From Mesorhizobium sp. AR10 (GTDB taxonomy: Bacteria; Pseudomonadota; Alphaproteobacteria; Rhizobiales; Rhizobiaceae), in assembly GCF_024746795.1 (NCBI RefSeq), contig NZ_CP080524.1:2334001-2398000 (forward strand): DNA of 64,000 nucleotides, in the 5' to 3' direction. A model generated the notes under the pieces. The model had not been told where the DNA came from, did not search any database, and saw only the letters and a program-made list of their open reading frames with translations. Below are positions 16,629-24,937 of the stretch, in pieces; position 1 is the stretch's first letter, and every line of letters begins with the position of its first letter. A program made the position numbers and the translations under genes.

Positions 16629-17390
16629 ATGACAGCCATCACAGAGAAGACCGCTATCGTCACCGGCGCCGGAACGGGTATCGGCAAAAGCGTTGCCACG
16701 GCGTTGCTCAGGGACGGCTGGAACACAGTGTTCTGCGGCCGCCGCAAGCCGGTGCTGGATGCAGCGATCACTGAAGCCGGGCCGACGCAAGCCAAGGCAT
16801 TGGCGGTCGCCTGCGACATCAGCAAGGCCGATCAGGTCGACGATATGTTCGAGACGGTGGTGGCGGCTTTCGGGCGCGTCGACCTGCTCTTCAACAATGC
16901 GGGCATGAGCTACAAGTCGACACCGATCGACGAGATCCCGGTCGAGGTCTGGAACGACATCGTCGGGGTCAATCTCACCGGCTCGTTCCTGTGTGCCCGT
17001 GCCGCTTTCGGCACCATGCGCAAGCAGCGGCCGATGGGTGGCCGCATCATCAACAACGGCTCGGTGTCGGCCTATGCGCCACGGCCGGGCTCGGTACCCT
17101 ACACCGCGACCAAGCACGCCATCACCGGGCTGACAAAGACGCTGGCGCTGGACGGCAGGCCTTATGACATTGCCTGCGGCCAGATCGACATCGGCAACGC
17201 GCTGACCGACATGGCCCAAGCGATGACGGTCGGCGTGCCGCAGGCCAACGGCAGCATCGCCGCCGAAGCGGTGATGGACGTCCAGCGCATCGCCGATGCC
17301 GTCGTGCACATGGCCAGCCTGCCGCTCGACGCCAATGTGCTGTTCATGACCGTGATGGCGACCAAGATGCCGTTCGTCGGCAGAGGGTAG
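16629..17390 (+). CDS. SDR-family oxidoreductase
   Basis: 253 residues of a classical short-chain dehydrogenase: VTGAGTGIGKSVA for the cofactor, FNNAGMS, NGSVSAYAP with the catalytic Ser, and PYTATKHAITGLTK with Tyr-x-x-x-Lys. FCGRR after the second strand, with Arg residues, suggests NADP preference. The start follows a GGGAGGA box. It is monocistronic between the RIME repeat and a convergent LysR gene. Substrate unknown. Confidence 0.88.
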   Translation: MTAITEKTAIVTGAGTGIGKSVATALLRDGWNTVFCGRRKPVLDAAITEAGPTQAKALAVACDISKADQVDDMFETVVAAFGRVDLLFNNAGMSYKSTPIDEIPVEVWNDIVGVNLTGSFLCARAAFGTMRKQRPMGGRIINNGSVSAYAPRPGSVPYTATKHAITGLTKTLALDGRPYDIACGQIDIGNALTDMAQAMTVGVPQANGSIAAEAVMDVQRIADAVVHMASLPLDANVLFMTVMATKMPFVGRG

Positions 17391-17451
17391 GGATGTTGAC
17401 GAAGGTTTTCGCGCCGATCGAATAACCCAAGCGCGCGGTGCGATTGTGCCG

Positions 17452-18348
17452 TCAGCCTGACGGTCTCGACGCCTGGTCGACCAACCAGTCGACGAACCGG
17501 CCGATTGCCGGATTTGCCAAACCTTCCTCATGGCATATGCAGTAGTAGCTTCGGGTAGACGCGACACCGAGCGTCAAGGGTCGAACAAGACGACCCTCGT
17601 CGAGGTCCCTGAACGAAATGATATCGTTTGTGAGGGCGACGCCATGGCCGTCCCGCGCGGCCTGAAGCACCATGGCAAAGTTGTCGAAATAGATATCGGA
17701 CTCCACGGTGTGTGGTACACGCGCTTCCGTTAACCAGCGCCTCCATTGGTCGCCATCGTCTTCGTGGAGCAGGCGGTGATGCAGCACGTCGCGCGGCTCG
17801 CGAATGCCGTTTGGGCCGCGAAGCAGTTGCGGGCTGCACACTGGTGCCGCGTAGATACTATGCAGTAACCGCCACCAGAATCCGGTCCATGGCGGTTTGC
17901 CATAGACGATGGCGACATCGATTTCCCGCCAGTCCACCTCTTCGAAGTCCACCGCCGTGCGCATCCGCATGCGAATGTCCGGGTTCGCGTCAAGAAACCG
18001 AAAAATCCGCGCCGCTAGCCAGGTCGTTCCAAAAACCGATGGCACCGATACGGTCAGGGTCGCCTTCGCGGCAGTGCTGTAAGCATCCGCCGATATTTCG
18101 CGGATCGATTCCGATATCTGCTGCATGGCTATACCCACGCTCTTCTGCAACGCGGCCCCGCGGTCCGTCAGCACGAGGCGGCGGCCGCGTTTCTCGAACA
18201 GGTCGAGGCCGAGCGATAGCTGCAGCGCGCGCAATTGCTGGCTGATGGCGCCTGACGTCACGTGCAGTTCGGCGGCTGCGGCGGCAATGTTGCCCAACCG
18301 CGAAACGCTCTCGAAGGCACGGAGCGAATGAAGGGATGGCAGGCTCAT
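17452..18348 (-). CDS. LysR-family regulator, GcvA-like
   Basis: 298 residues. The winged helix at 1-60 (SLHSLRAFESVSRLGNIAAAAAELHVTSGAISQQLRALQ, then LFEKRGRRLVLTDRGAAL) matches the GcvA branch. The effector domain has WLAARIFRFLDANPDIRMRM and VLQAARDGHGVALTNDI. It is transcribed divergently from the ABC binding-protein gene across a 129-bp gap with an inverted repeat, so it probably controls that transporter and the linked hydrolase. Confidence 0.88.
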   Translation of the reverse strand: MSLPSLHSLRAFESVSRLGNIAAAAAELHVTSGAISQQLRALQLSLGLDLFEKRGRRLVLTDRGAALQKSVGIAMQQISESIREISADAYSTAAKATLTVSVPSVFGTTWLAARIFRFLDANPDIRMRMRTAVDFEEVDWREIDVAIVYGKPPWTGFWWRLLHSIYAAPVCSPQLLRGPNGIREPRDVLHHRLLHEDDGDQWRRWLTEARVPHTVESDIYFDNFAMVLQAARDGHGVALTNDIISFRDLDEGRLVRPLTLGVASTRSYYCICHEEGLANPAIGRFVDWLVDQASRPSG

Positions 18349-18360
18349 TTTGACTCGAAT

Positions 18361-18374
18361 AGTTTAGAAAAACT
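18361..18374. promoter_or_regulatory. Possible LysR operator
   Basis: AGTTT-N4-AAACT is a perfect 5-bp inverted repeat inside the divergent gap between the LysR gene (start 18348) and the binding-protein gene (start 18478). LysR regulators usually bind a T-N11-A dyad in such a position. The site is 12 bp from the regulator's start codon, as expected for autoregulation. Confidence 0.4.
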
Positions 18375-18477
18375 GCTCTGATCTTCCTTCAAAGATTTAG
18401 CTTGTTTGAAGAAAACTAGCAACATAACGTTCTCCGCGCTGCCATCCGGCCGTCACAAAGAACAAGGGGACCTCGAT

Positions 18478-19317
18478 ATGTTTCATGCGCCGATCTCTAC
18501 CGCAGCCAGATTCGCTTTTGGCGGAACGGTCCTGATGGCTCTTTCCATCGCCATGCCAACGGCACAGGCCACGGATTCGAATCTGGTCCGGGACGGCGTG
18601 CTGAATGTCTGTACCGGTGGTGATTTCCCACCCATGCAATATTACGAGAACCCGGGTGACGAGAAGCTTGTCGGTTTCGAGGTCGATGTCGTCGACGCGA
18701 TCGCCAAGCAGTGGAACGCCACCACGAAATATGTCGTTGGCGATTTCAAGGGGCTGTTGCCGTCGCTCGGCGCCGAGCGCTGCGATCTCGTGGCTTCCGG
18801 CATTCTGGTCACCGCCGAGCGGCTCAAGGCCTACGATGCCGTTCCCTACTTCATCTCCAACGTCGTCATGGTGACGGCTGTCAACGATGAGGCAACCAAG
18901 ACCCCGCAGGATTTGAGCGGCAAGGTGCTGGCGATCGAGGCCGGCACCAACTACGAAAAGACAGCCGCGGATCTGAACGCCGAATTGACGAAGGCCGGCA
19001 AGGCGCCAGCCGAGATACAGACCTATCCTTCAGCCTCTGGCGTCATCGAGCAGATCCTGGTCGGTCGGGCTGCCGCAACAATCACCCAGGACACCACGGC
19101 GGCATTCCGCATCCAGCAGATGCCGGGCCGGCTGCAAGTTCCGTACAATTATGGTGGCGGTGAAACCTACGGAATCTACCTGAGAAAAGGCGGCGACGAT
19201 CGCCAGCAACTGGTCAAGGCGATCGAAGCGATGCAGGCGAGTGGCGAGATGGCGACGCTGCTGAAGAAGTGGAACCTCCCGGTCACTGCCACCGACGTCA
19301 AGCACGACACCAATTGA
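18478..19317 (+). CDS. ABC transporter substrate-binding protein, polar amino-acid type
   Basis: 279 residues from ATG 18478, preceded by AAGGGGA; an earlier ATG at 18406 lacks a good site. A signal peptide (TVLMALSIAMPTAQA) leads to the family-3 solute-binding fold: GVLNVCTGGDFPPMQYY, GFEVDVVDAIAKQW, GLLPSLGAERCDLVASGILVTAERL, and IEAGTNYEKTAADL in the second lobe. Such proteins deliver amino acids, opines or similar compounds to the permease. The permease follows 13 bases downstream. Confidence 0.88.
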   Translation: MFHAPISTAARFAFGGTVLMALSIAMPTAQATDSNLVRDGVLNVCTGGDFPPMQYYENPGDEKLVGFEVDVVDAIAKQWNATTKYVVGDFKGLLPSLGAERCDLVASGILVTAERLKAYDAVPYFISNVVMVTAVNDEATKTPQDLSGKVLAIEAGTNYEKTAADLNAELTKAGKAPAEIQTYPSASGVIEQILVGRAAATITQDTTAAFRIQQMPGRLQVPYNYGGGETYGIYLRKGGDDRQQLVKAIEAMQASGEMATLLKKWNLPVTATDVKHDTN

Positions 19318-19330
19318 GGGAAGGGCCGCC

Positions 19331-20008
19331 GTGTTCGACACCAAGCTCTTCCTGACGGCACTGTTCGGCTGGCCCCTTGCCAAGGGGGCCTTGCTGACCT
19401 TGACCCTTTCGCTTCTCGTGATGTCTGTCGCCCTGGCGATATCCCTGGCAACAGCGGCGCTGGCGACGTCGAAGCGGCGCTGGGTCCGTCTCTTGATCGC
19501 CGCCTTTGTCTGGCTTTTTCGCGGTGCGCCGGCGCTGCTCGTGCTGCTCTTCGTGTGGAACGGGCTACCGCAAATCTCGACGGTCTTCCGATCGAGCTGG
19601 TTCACTCCGTTCCTCGCGGCGTTTCTTGCCTTGACGCTGATCCAGATTGCCTATCTGACCGAGATCCTTCGCAGTTCCTACGCATCCGTCGGCAAGGGAC
19701 AATCGGAAGGGGCGGCGGCTCTTGGCCTGCACCGAGGTCAGATATTCTTCTTGATCATCTTGCCGCAGGCGCTTCGCGTCGCGCTGCCGTCCCTGGTCAA
19801 CGAGTTCATTTCCTTGCTCAAGGCAACTTCGCTGGCGACAGTGATCTCCTTGAAGGAACTTATGACCGTCACCCAGTTCGCGATCGCCACCAGCTTTCGT
19901 TTCCTGGAATGGTATGGCGCTGCGCTGATCTACTACATGTCGATGGTTTCGGTTTTGACGGTCTTTCAGATGAAGATCGAGCGGATGCTTGCGCGGGGAC
20001 ATCGCTGA
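19331..20008 (+). CDS. ABC transporter permease, HisMQ type
   Basis: 225 residues from a GTG start, with about five membrane helices. The permease motif EGAAALGLHRGQIFFLIILPQALRVALPSLVNEFISLLKATSL is the EAA loop that docks to the ATPase, and LTLIQIAYLTEILRS precedes it. Only one permease is encoded, so it may homodimerise. No ATP-binding gene lies in the operon. Its stop shares a base with the start of the hydrolase gene (TGATG). Confidence 0.88.
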   Translation: MFDTKLFLTALFGWPLAKGALLTLTLSLLVMSVALAISLATAALATSKRRWVRLLIAAFVWLFRGAPALLVLLFVWNGLPQISTVFRSSWFTPFLAAFLALTLIQIAYLTEILRSSYASVGKGQSEGAAALGLHRGQIFFLIILPQALRVALPSLVNEFISLLKATSLATVISLKELMTVTQFAIATSFRFLEWYGAALIYYMSMVSVLTVFQMKIERMLARGHR

Positions 20009-20739
20009 TGTCGCTCACCGCGACAGGCGAGGCTTCCGACTGGTTTTCACGCGAAGCTCTGGGACAAGGCATCACGCGGATATGGGAGCCGCACGTCCAT
20101 CCCTATTTCAGAAGCAATGTCTTTCATGTTCGCGGGCGCGACGTCGATCTCGTCATCGACGGAGGCATGGGTCTCGTGCATCTCAGACCGATGCTGGACC
20201 TCTTGCCCGGCAAGCCGATCGTGGCTATTGCAACGCACATCCATGTCGATCACGTCGGCGCATTGAGCGAGTTCGAGACCAGAGTTGGCCATCGCGAGGA
20301 GTCGGCATTTTTCGAAGACATGGCGGATGAGCACACATTGGCTCACCTCTTTCGCGCGCAGCCCGACGCCGTCAGCAGGTCACCCCAGGAGGCATGGTCG
20401 CCGCAGCGTTTCCAGATCAGGCCGGCACCATTGTCTCGAATTCTGGACGAAGGCTGCACCATAGAGACTGGAGACAGGTCGTTTCTGGTCCTTCATCTCC
20501 CGGGTCATTCGCCGGGGTCGCTCGGGCTTCTCGATGAACGCAACGGCGACTTTCTGGCCGGCGATGCGATTTATCGCGGGCGATTGGTCGACGATCTTCC
20601 TGGTTCGGACGTGCAGGCCTATCGGAAAACCATGCAGCGGCTTTTGCAGATAGAGTTCAGCCGCGCATGTTGCGGACATGGCGAAGTGATCGACCAGAAC
20701 GAACTGCGATCGATTGCAAGAGCCTATCTGGACAGCTGA
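20008..20739 (+). CDS. Metallo-beta-lactamase fold hydrolase
   Basis: 243 residues. The metal-binding motif is THIHVDHVG (HxHxDH) near residue 77, with further ligands in LVLHLPGHSPGS and FLAGDAIY, and the C-terminal CCGHGE His. The N-terminal IWEPHVHPYFRSNVFHVRGRD is typical of glyoxalase-II-like hydrolases acting on esters, lactones or thioesters. It is translationally coupled to the ABC permease, so it probably hydrolyses the imported compound. It could also be a quorum-quenching lactonase type. Confidence 0.85.
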   Translation: MSLTATGEASDWFSREALGQGITRIWEPHVHPYFRSNVFHVRGRDVDLVIDGGMGLVHLRPMLDLLPGKPIVAIATHIHVDHVGALSEFETRVGHREESAFFEDMADEHTLAHLFRAQPDAVSRSPQEAWSPQRFQIRPAPLSRILDEGCTIETGDRSFLVLHLPGHSPGSLGLLDERNGDFLAGDAIYRGRLVDDLPGSDVQAYRKTMQRLLQIEFSRACCGHGEVIDQNELRSIARAYLDS

Positions 20740-20742
20740 GCG

Positions 20743-21927
20743 TCACTTCGCCAGAAACGCCTCGATCCGCTCCAGCGCGCGCAAAATGTTCTCCTCGGAG
20801 TTGGCGTAGGAAAGCCTGATGTAACCCTCGCCGAGAATGCCGAAATCTGGACCGCCGATCAGCGCCACGCCGGCATCCTCGAGCAGCGCCGAGGCCAATT
20901 TCTTGGCCTTCCAGCCAGTTTTGGAGACGTTTGGAAAGGCATAGAAGGCGCCTTTCGGCGTGATGCAGGACACGCCGGGCAAGGCATTCAAACCCTCGAC
21001 CACGACCTTCCGGCGGCGATCGAAAGCGCGCATCATCTTGTCGACATCGTCCTGCGGGCCGTCGATGGCGGCGATGCCGGCATACTGGCTCGGCGCGTTG
21101 ACGCAGGACCAGCAATTGACCGCCAGCTTGCGCACCTTGTCGTAGAGGTGAGCGCCCTTGTCGCCGTTCGGCCAGATCGACCAGCCCATGCGCCAGCCGG
21201 TCATCGCCCAGGTCTTCGACCAGCCATTCAGCACGATCAGCCGGTCGCGGATTTCGGGGAAGCCAAGCAACGAGCAATGCGTCTCGCCGTCATAGGTCAT
21301 CACATCGTAGATTTCGTCGGAGAGGATGGCGACGTGCGGGTGTGCTTCCAGTCCCTTGACCAGCTTCTCGATCTCGGCTCGCGGCGTCACCCCGCCGGTC
21401 GGATTGGCCGGTGAGTTGAGGATCAAGAGCCTGGTCTTCGGCGTGATTAGCGCCAGCGTCTCCTCAGCCGAGAAGGCAAAGCCGTTTGCCTCACGCATCG
21501 GCACTGGAACAGGGGCAGCGCCGGTGAACTCGATCATCGAGCGGTAGATCGGAAATCCGGGATCTGGATAGAGGATTTCGGCGCCTGGTTCGCCGAACAT
21601 CAGGATCGCCGCGAACATGGTTGGCTTGCCGCCTGGCAGGATCATCACCGCCTCAGGCGACACCTCGACGCCGGTGGTGGTCAGCGTGCGGCGCACCACC
21701 GCTTCACGCGTCGCCAGCAGGCCGTTGGCCGGCGTGTAACCGTGGTGGCCGTCGCGCAGCGCCTTGATCGCCGCCTCGACGATGTGCTGCGGCGTCTTGA
21801 AGTCGGGCTGGCCGATGCCGAGATTGACGATATCGCGGCCCTCATGGGCAAGTGCGGTGGCGCGCGCCAGCACGGCGAAGGCATTTTCCTCGCCGAGACG
21901 GTCGAAGGCCGAAATCGTGTGGAGCAT
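20743..21927 (-). CDS. Class I/II aminotransferase, AspC-like
   Basis: 394 residues from ATG 21927 (MLHTISAFDRLGEENAFAVLARA); the frame is open further upstream but that part reads as shadow. Visible motifs are LGIGQPDF near the start, GGKPTMFAAI, NSPANPTGG, SDEIYD with the PLP Asp/Tyr, and NGWSKTWAMTGWRMGW with the Schiff-base Lys. It transfers the amino group of an amino acid to 2-oxoglutarate or another oxo acid in the cytoplasm. It is divergent from the acetyltransferase gene and convergent with the hydrolase gene (3 bases between stops). Confidence 0.9.
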   Translation of the reverse strand: MLHTISAFDRLGEENAFAVLARATALAHEGRDIVNLGIGQPDFKTPQHIVEAAIKALRDGHHGYTPANGLLATREAVVRRTLTTTGVEVSPEAVMILPGGKPTMFAAILMFGEPGAEILYPDPGFPIYRSMIEFTGAAPVPVPMREANGFAFSAEETLALITPKTRLLILNSPANPTGGVTPRAEIEKLVKGLEAHPHVAILSDEIYDVMTYDGETHCSLLGFPEIRDRLIVLNGWSKTWAMTGWRMGWSIWPNGDKGAHLYDKVRKLAVNCWSCVNAPSQYAGIAAIDGPQDDVDKMMRAFDRRRKVVVEGLNALPGVSCITPKGAFYAFPNVSKTGWKAKKLASALLEDAGVALIGGPDFGILGEGYIRLSYANSEENILRALERIEAFLAK

Positions 21928-22010
21928 TTTTCCCGTCCGTGTGGTTCTTTCCCTAGGCGTGCGTTTTTGTGAGCGTCTGCTCGCAAATGTCAAACGGATT
22001 GGAGTTTTGC

Positions 22011-22697
22011 GTGTCGGAAAATCTCGAGAATTGGCAGCCGCGCCCACGGCCCGAACGCAAAGCGCTGGAAGGCCGCTACGTCCGGCTGGAACCGCTGATC
22101 GCGGCAAAGCATGGTGATGGCCTGTTTGAAGCGTCGGCCGTCGCCGACGGCGACACGCGGTTTCGCTGGCTGTTCGACACCGTGCCGGAGAACCGCGCGG
22201 CTCTCCAACCATGGCTGGAAAAGTCCGAAGCAAGCGAAGATCCGCTGTTCTTCGCGGTCATCGACAAGGCCAGCGGCAAGATCGCCGGACGCCAGACACT
22301 GATGCGCATCGATGCGACCTTTGGCGTCATCGAAATCGGCAACATCTATTGGGGGCCGCTGATCTCGCGCAGACCTGCAGCGACCGAGGCGCAATTCCTG
22401 TTCACGAAATACGCCTTCGATGAGCTTGGCTATCGCCGTTACGAATGGAAATGCAACAACCGCAATGAGCCGTCGAAGCGCGCGGCGGAGCGGTTCGGCT
22501 TCAAGTTCGAAGGCATTTTCCGCCAGCATCTTGTGGTCAAAGGTGAAAACCGCGATACGGCGTGGTACTCGATCATCGACAAGGAATGGCCGGCGCTGCG
22601 CAGAGCCTATGAGGCATGGCTCGATCCGGCCAATTTCGATGGCGAGGGCCGGCAGAAGCGGCGGCTCGAGGATTTCCGCGCTGAGTTCGGCGCGTAG
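22011..22697 (+). CDS. GNAT acetyltransferase, RimJ/RimL-like
   Basis: About 228 residues from a GTG at 22011, chosen because GGAG lies 7 bases upstream; other in-frame starts at 21969 and 21987 lack this. EGRYVRLEPLIAAKHGDGL is the first GNAT strand, GNIYWGPLISRRPAATEAQFLFTKYAFDELGYRRYEWKCNNRNEPSKRAAERFGFKFEG covers acetyl-CoA binding and the C-terminal half. RimJ/RimL-like proteins acetylate N-termini or small amines. The CDF exporter follows 13 bases later. Confidence 0.85.
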   Translation: MSENLENWQPRPRPERKALEGRYVRLEPLIAAKHGDGLFEASAVADGDTRFRWLFDTVPENRAALQPWLEKSEASEDPLFFAVIDKASGKIAGRQTLMRIDATFGVIEIGNIYWGPLISRRPAATEAQFLFTKYAFDELGYRRYEWKCNNRNEPSKRAAERFGFKFEGIFRQHLVVKGENRDTAWYSIIDKEWPALRRAYEAWLDPANFDGEGRQKRRLEDFRAEFGA

Positions 22698-22710
22698 CAG
22701 GAGCTCATGG

Positions 22711-23691
22711 ATGGCACATAGCCACGATCATGCTGCGCAAGGGCACAGCCACGGCGCTGGCCATGCGCATGGCTCGACCGACAAGAAACGGGTGCTGATC
22801 GCAGCTTGCCTGACCGCTGGCTTCATGGTCGTGGAAGCGCTTGGCGGCCTCCTCACAGGGTCGCTGGCGCTGCTGGCGGATGCCGGCCACATGCTCGCCG
22901 ATTCGATCGCGCTCGGCCTTGCCTGGTATGCATTTCATCTGGCTGGCCGGCCGGCGACCGGCCGGCTCACCTATGGCTTTGGCCGGGTCAAGACCCTGGT
23001 GGCCTACACCAACGGCATCGCTATCTTCGCCATTGCGCTGTGGATCGTCTACGAGGCCTGGGGGCGCCTGCTGACGCCGGCGCCGGTGCTCGGCGGACCG
23101 ATGCTGGTGGTTGCGATCGCGGGTCTCCTGGTGAACATCGGCTCCTTCTTCGTGCTGCATGGCGGCGACCGTGACAGCCTGAACATGCGCGGCGCCATCC
23201 TGCATGTGCTCGGCGATCTGCTCGGTTCGGCGGCGGCCATCGTAGCTGCCCTGGTCATCCTGGCGACGGGCTGGACGCCGATCGATCCGATCCTGTCCGT
23301 CCTGGTCTCGCTGCTGATCCTGTCCACGGCATGGTCACTGATGCGCGAAGCCGCCCATGTCCTGCTCGAAGGCGTGCCGGCAAGCCTCGACCGCGACCTG
23401 ATCGCCAAGGATATCGAGGGGACTGTGAAAGGCGTACGCGAGGTGCATCACATGCACGTCTGGTCGATCGACGGGTCAAGCAACATGGCGACATTGCACG
23501 CCTGCCTCAACGAAGGTGTCGATGCCTATACGGCGGTCAGCGCCATCAAGAAACGGCTTGCCGCCGAGCATGGCATCAGCCATGCCACTGTCGAACCGGA
23601 ATTCGGCCAGTGCGCCGACGGCCGTGACGAACACGATCACGATCACGATCACGATCACGATGCGGCTCCGCATCATGGCCACTATCACTGA
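22711..23691 (+). CDS. Cation diffusion facilitator, CzcD/ZitB type
   Basis: 326 residues, six membrane helices. The N-terminus is His-rich (HSHDHAAQGHSHGAGHAHG). Helix 2 has the HxxxD pair in LLADAGHMLADSIAL (His60, Asp64) and helix 5 another in HVLGDLLGSAA, the zinc-transport tetrad. The C-terminal cytoplasmic domain (VREVHHMHVWSIDG) ends in a second His/Asp tail. It exports Zn2+, and perhaps Co2+ or Cd2+, by proton antiport. The start follows an AGGAGC box. The His/Asp tail is encoded by a tandem hexanucleotide. Confidence 0.92.
   Translation: MAHSHDHAAQGHSHGAGHAHGSTDKKRVLIAACLTAGFMVVEALGGLLTGSLALLADAGHMLADSIALGLAWYAFHLAGRPATGRLTYGFGRVKTLVAYTNGIAIFAIALWIVYEAWGRLLTPAPVLGGPMLVVAIAGLLVNIGSFFVLHGGDRDSLNMRGAILHVLGDLLGSAAAIVAALVILATGWTPIDPILSVLVSLLILSTAWSLMREAAHVLLEGVPASLDRDLIAKDIEGTVKGVREVHHMHVWSIDGSSNMATLHACLNEGVDAYTAVSAIKKRLAAEHGISHATVEPEFGQCADGRDEHDHDHDHDHDAAPHHGHYH
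23632..23661 (+). repeat. Hexanucleotide microsatellite in the CDF gene tail
   Basis: Five perfect tandem copies of CACGAT encode a run of His-Asp dipeptides near the C-terminus of the CDF exporter. The unit is six bases, so slippage changes the number of His-Asp pairs without breaking the frame. Confidence 0.85.
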
Positions 23692-23754
23692 CGCAGGGAA
23701 CTTCATGGCTTTGCTAACGAACTTGATGAGCTCGCGCCGCGTCGGGACACATTG

Positions 23755-23961
23755 ATGGATCGCGACACGAGGAATGCTGCGATCGCAGCACTCTGGATCC
23801 TGCTGCTGTTCGGTGTTGGTGCGTTCTACCTGCCGACCGTGATGCTGGCTGTCGGCAATGTCTCAACCGTTCTTGCCGGTATCGTGGGCGTCGCCTTCGT
23901 GCTGGCGTTTTTCATGGTGTTCTGGCTGCGGGGCCGCAACCAGCGCAAAAAGGGTGACTGA
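23755..23961 (+). CDS. Small membrane protein, 68 aa
   Basis: The protein has two hydrophobic helices (AAIAALWILLLFGVGAFYLPTVML and VLAGIVGVAFVLAFFMVFWL) and a basic tail (RGRNQRKKGD), so it is an inner-membrane protein with a cytoplasmic C-terminus. It ends one base before the ATG of the D-erythronate dehydrogenase gene and is likely co-transcribed with it. Function unknown. Confidence 0.55.
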   Translation: MDRDTRNAAIAALWILLLFGVGAFYLPTVMLAVGNVSTVLAGIVGVAFVLAFFMVFWLRGRNQRKKGD

Positions 23962-23962
23962 C

Positions 23963-24937
23963 ATGCGTATTCTGATAACCGGTGCTGCAGGCATGGTCGG
24001 CCGCAAGCTCATCGCCCGGCTGGCAAAGAACGGAACGCTGAGCGGACGAAAGATCGCCGCGCTCGACCTTCACGATATCGTGCCGCCGCAAGCACCGGCG
24101 ATGGAAGGCGTGAGCGTCTCCATCCACACCGGCGATCTCGCAGCACCAGGTGCTACGGCAAGCCTGGTGGCTTCGCGCCCCGACGTCGTCTTCCACCTCG
24201 CCGGCGTGGTGTCGGGCGAGGCGGAGGCCAATTTCGATCTCGGCTACCGCGTCAATCTCGACGGCACCCGCGCGCTGTTCGATGCCGTCAGGCTGGCGGC
24301 GTTTTCACCGCGCATTGTCTTCACCTCGTCCATCGCCGTGTTCGGCGCGCCATTCCCGGATATCATTCCGGATGAATTCCACCCGACGCCGCTGACCTCC
24401 TACGGCACGCAGAAGCTGATGGGTGAGGCGCTGCTCGCCGACTATTCCAGGCGCGGCTTCTTCGACGGTATCGGCATCAGGCTGCCGACCATCTGTGTGC
24501 GGCCAGGCAAGCCGAACAAGGCGGCCTCGGGCTTCTTCTCCGGCATCATCCGCGAACCGCTGAGCGGCCAGGAGGCGATACTGCCGGTGCCGCGCTCCGT
24601 CGTGCACACCCATGCCAGCCCGCGCTCGGCGGTGAGCTTTTTGATCCATGCGGCGGGCCTCGACGGCAGCGCCGTCGGGCCGCGCCGCAATCTGACGATG
24701 CCCGGCGTCGCCGTCACGGTCGGCGAGCAGATCGAGGCGCTTGAACGCATTGCCGGCACCAAGGCGGTGAAGCTGATCCGCGAAGAGCCCGACGACACGA
24801 TCTGGGCGATCGTCAGGGGCTGGCCGACCCGGTTCGAGGCACGACGCTCAAGGGATCTGGGCTTCGCCGCCGAAACCAGCTTCGACGACATCATCCGCGC
24901 CCATATCGAGGATGAACTGGGCGGTAAAATCGGTTAA
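23963..24937 (+). CDS. denD: D-erythronate dehydrogenase
   Basis: 324 residues, an extended SDR close in length and motifs to DenD: MRILITGAAGMVGRKLI, ALDLHDI, VVFHLAGVVSGEAEANFDLGYRVN, FTSSIAVFG, and TSYGTQKLMGE with Tyr-x-x-x-Lys. DenD oxidises D-erythronate to 2-oxo-tetronate using NAD in sugar-acid breakdown. The usual partners (kinase, isomerase, aldolase) are not next to it, so the assignment comes from the protein alone. Its end overlaps the convergent nickel/cobalt transporter gene by 4 bases. Confidence 0.75.
   Translation: MRILITGAAGMVGRKLIARLAKNGTLSGRKIAALDLHDIVPPQAPAMEGVSVSIHTGDLAAPGATASLVASRPDVVFHLAGVVSGEAEANFDLGYRVNLDGTRALFDAVRLAAFSPRIVFTSSIAVFGAPFPDIIPDEFHPTPLTSYGTQKLMGEALLADYSRRGFFDGIGIRLPTICVRPGKPNKAASGFFSGIIREPLSGQEAILPVPRSVVHTHASPRSAVSFLIHAAGLDGSAVGPRRNLTMPGVAVTVGEQIEALERIAGTKAVKLIREEPDDTIWAIVRGWPTRFEARRSRDLGFAAETSFDDIIRAHIEDELGGKIG

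Noticed and set aside
22705..23600. ORFs opposite the CDF exporter
   Set aside because: They mirror the exporter codons; the exporter has all transport motifs.
23632..23661. Possible CRISPR or iteron array from the tandem hexamers
   Set aside because: The repeats are in frame and encode a His-Asp tail typical of CDF exporters; there are no spacers.
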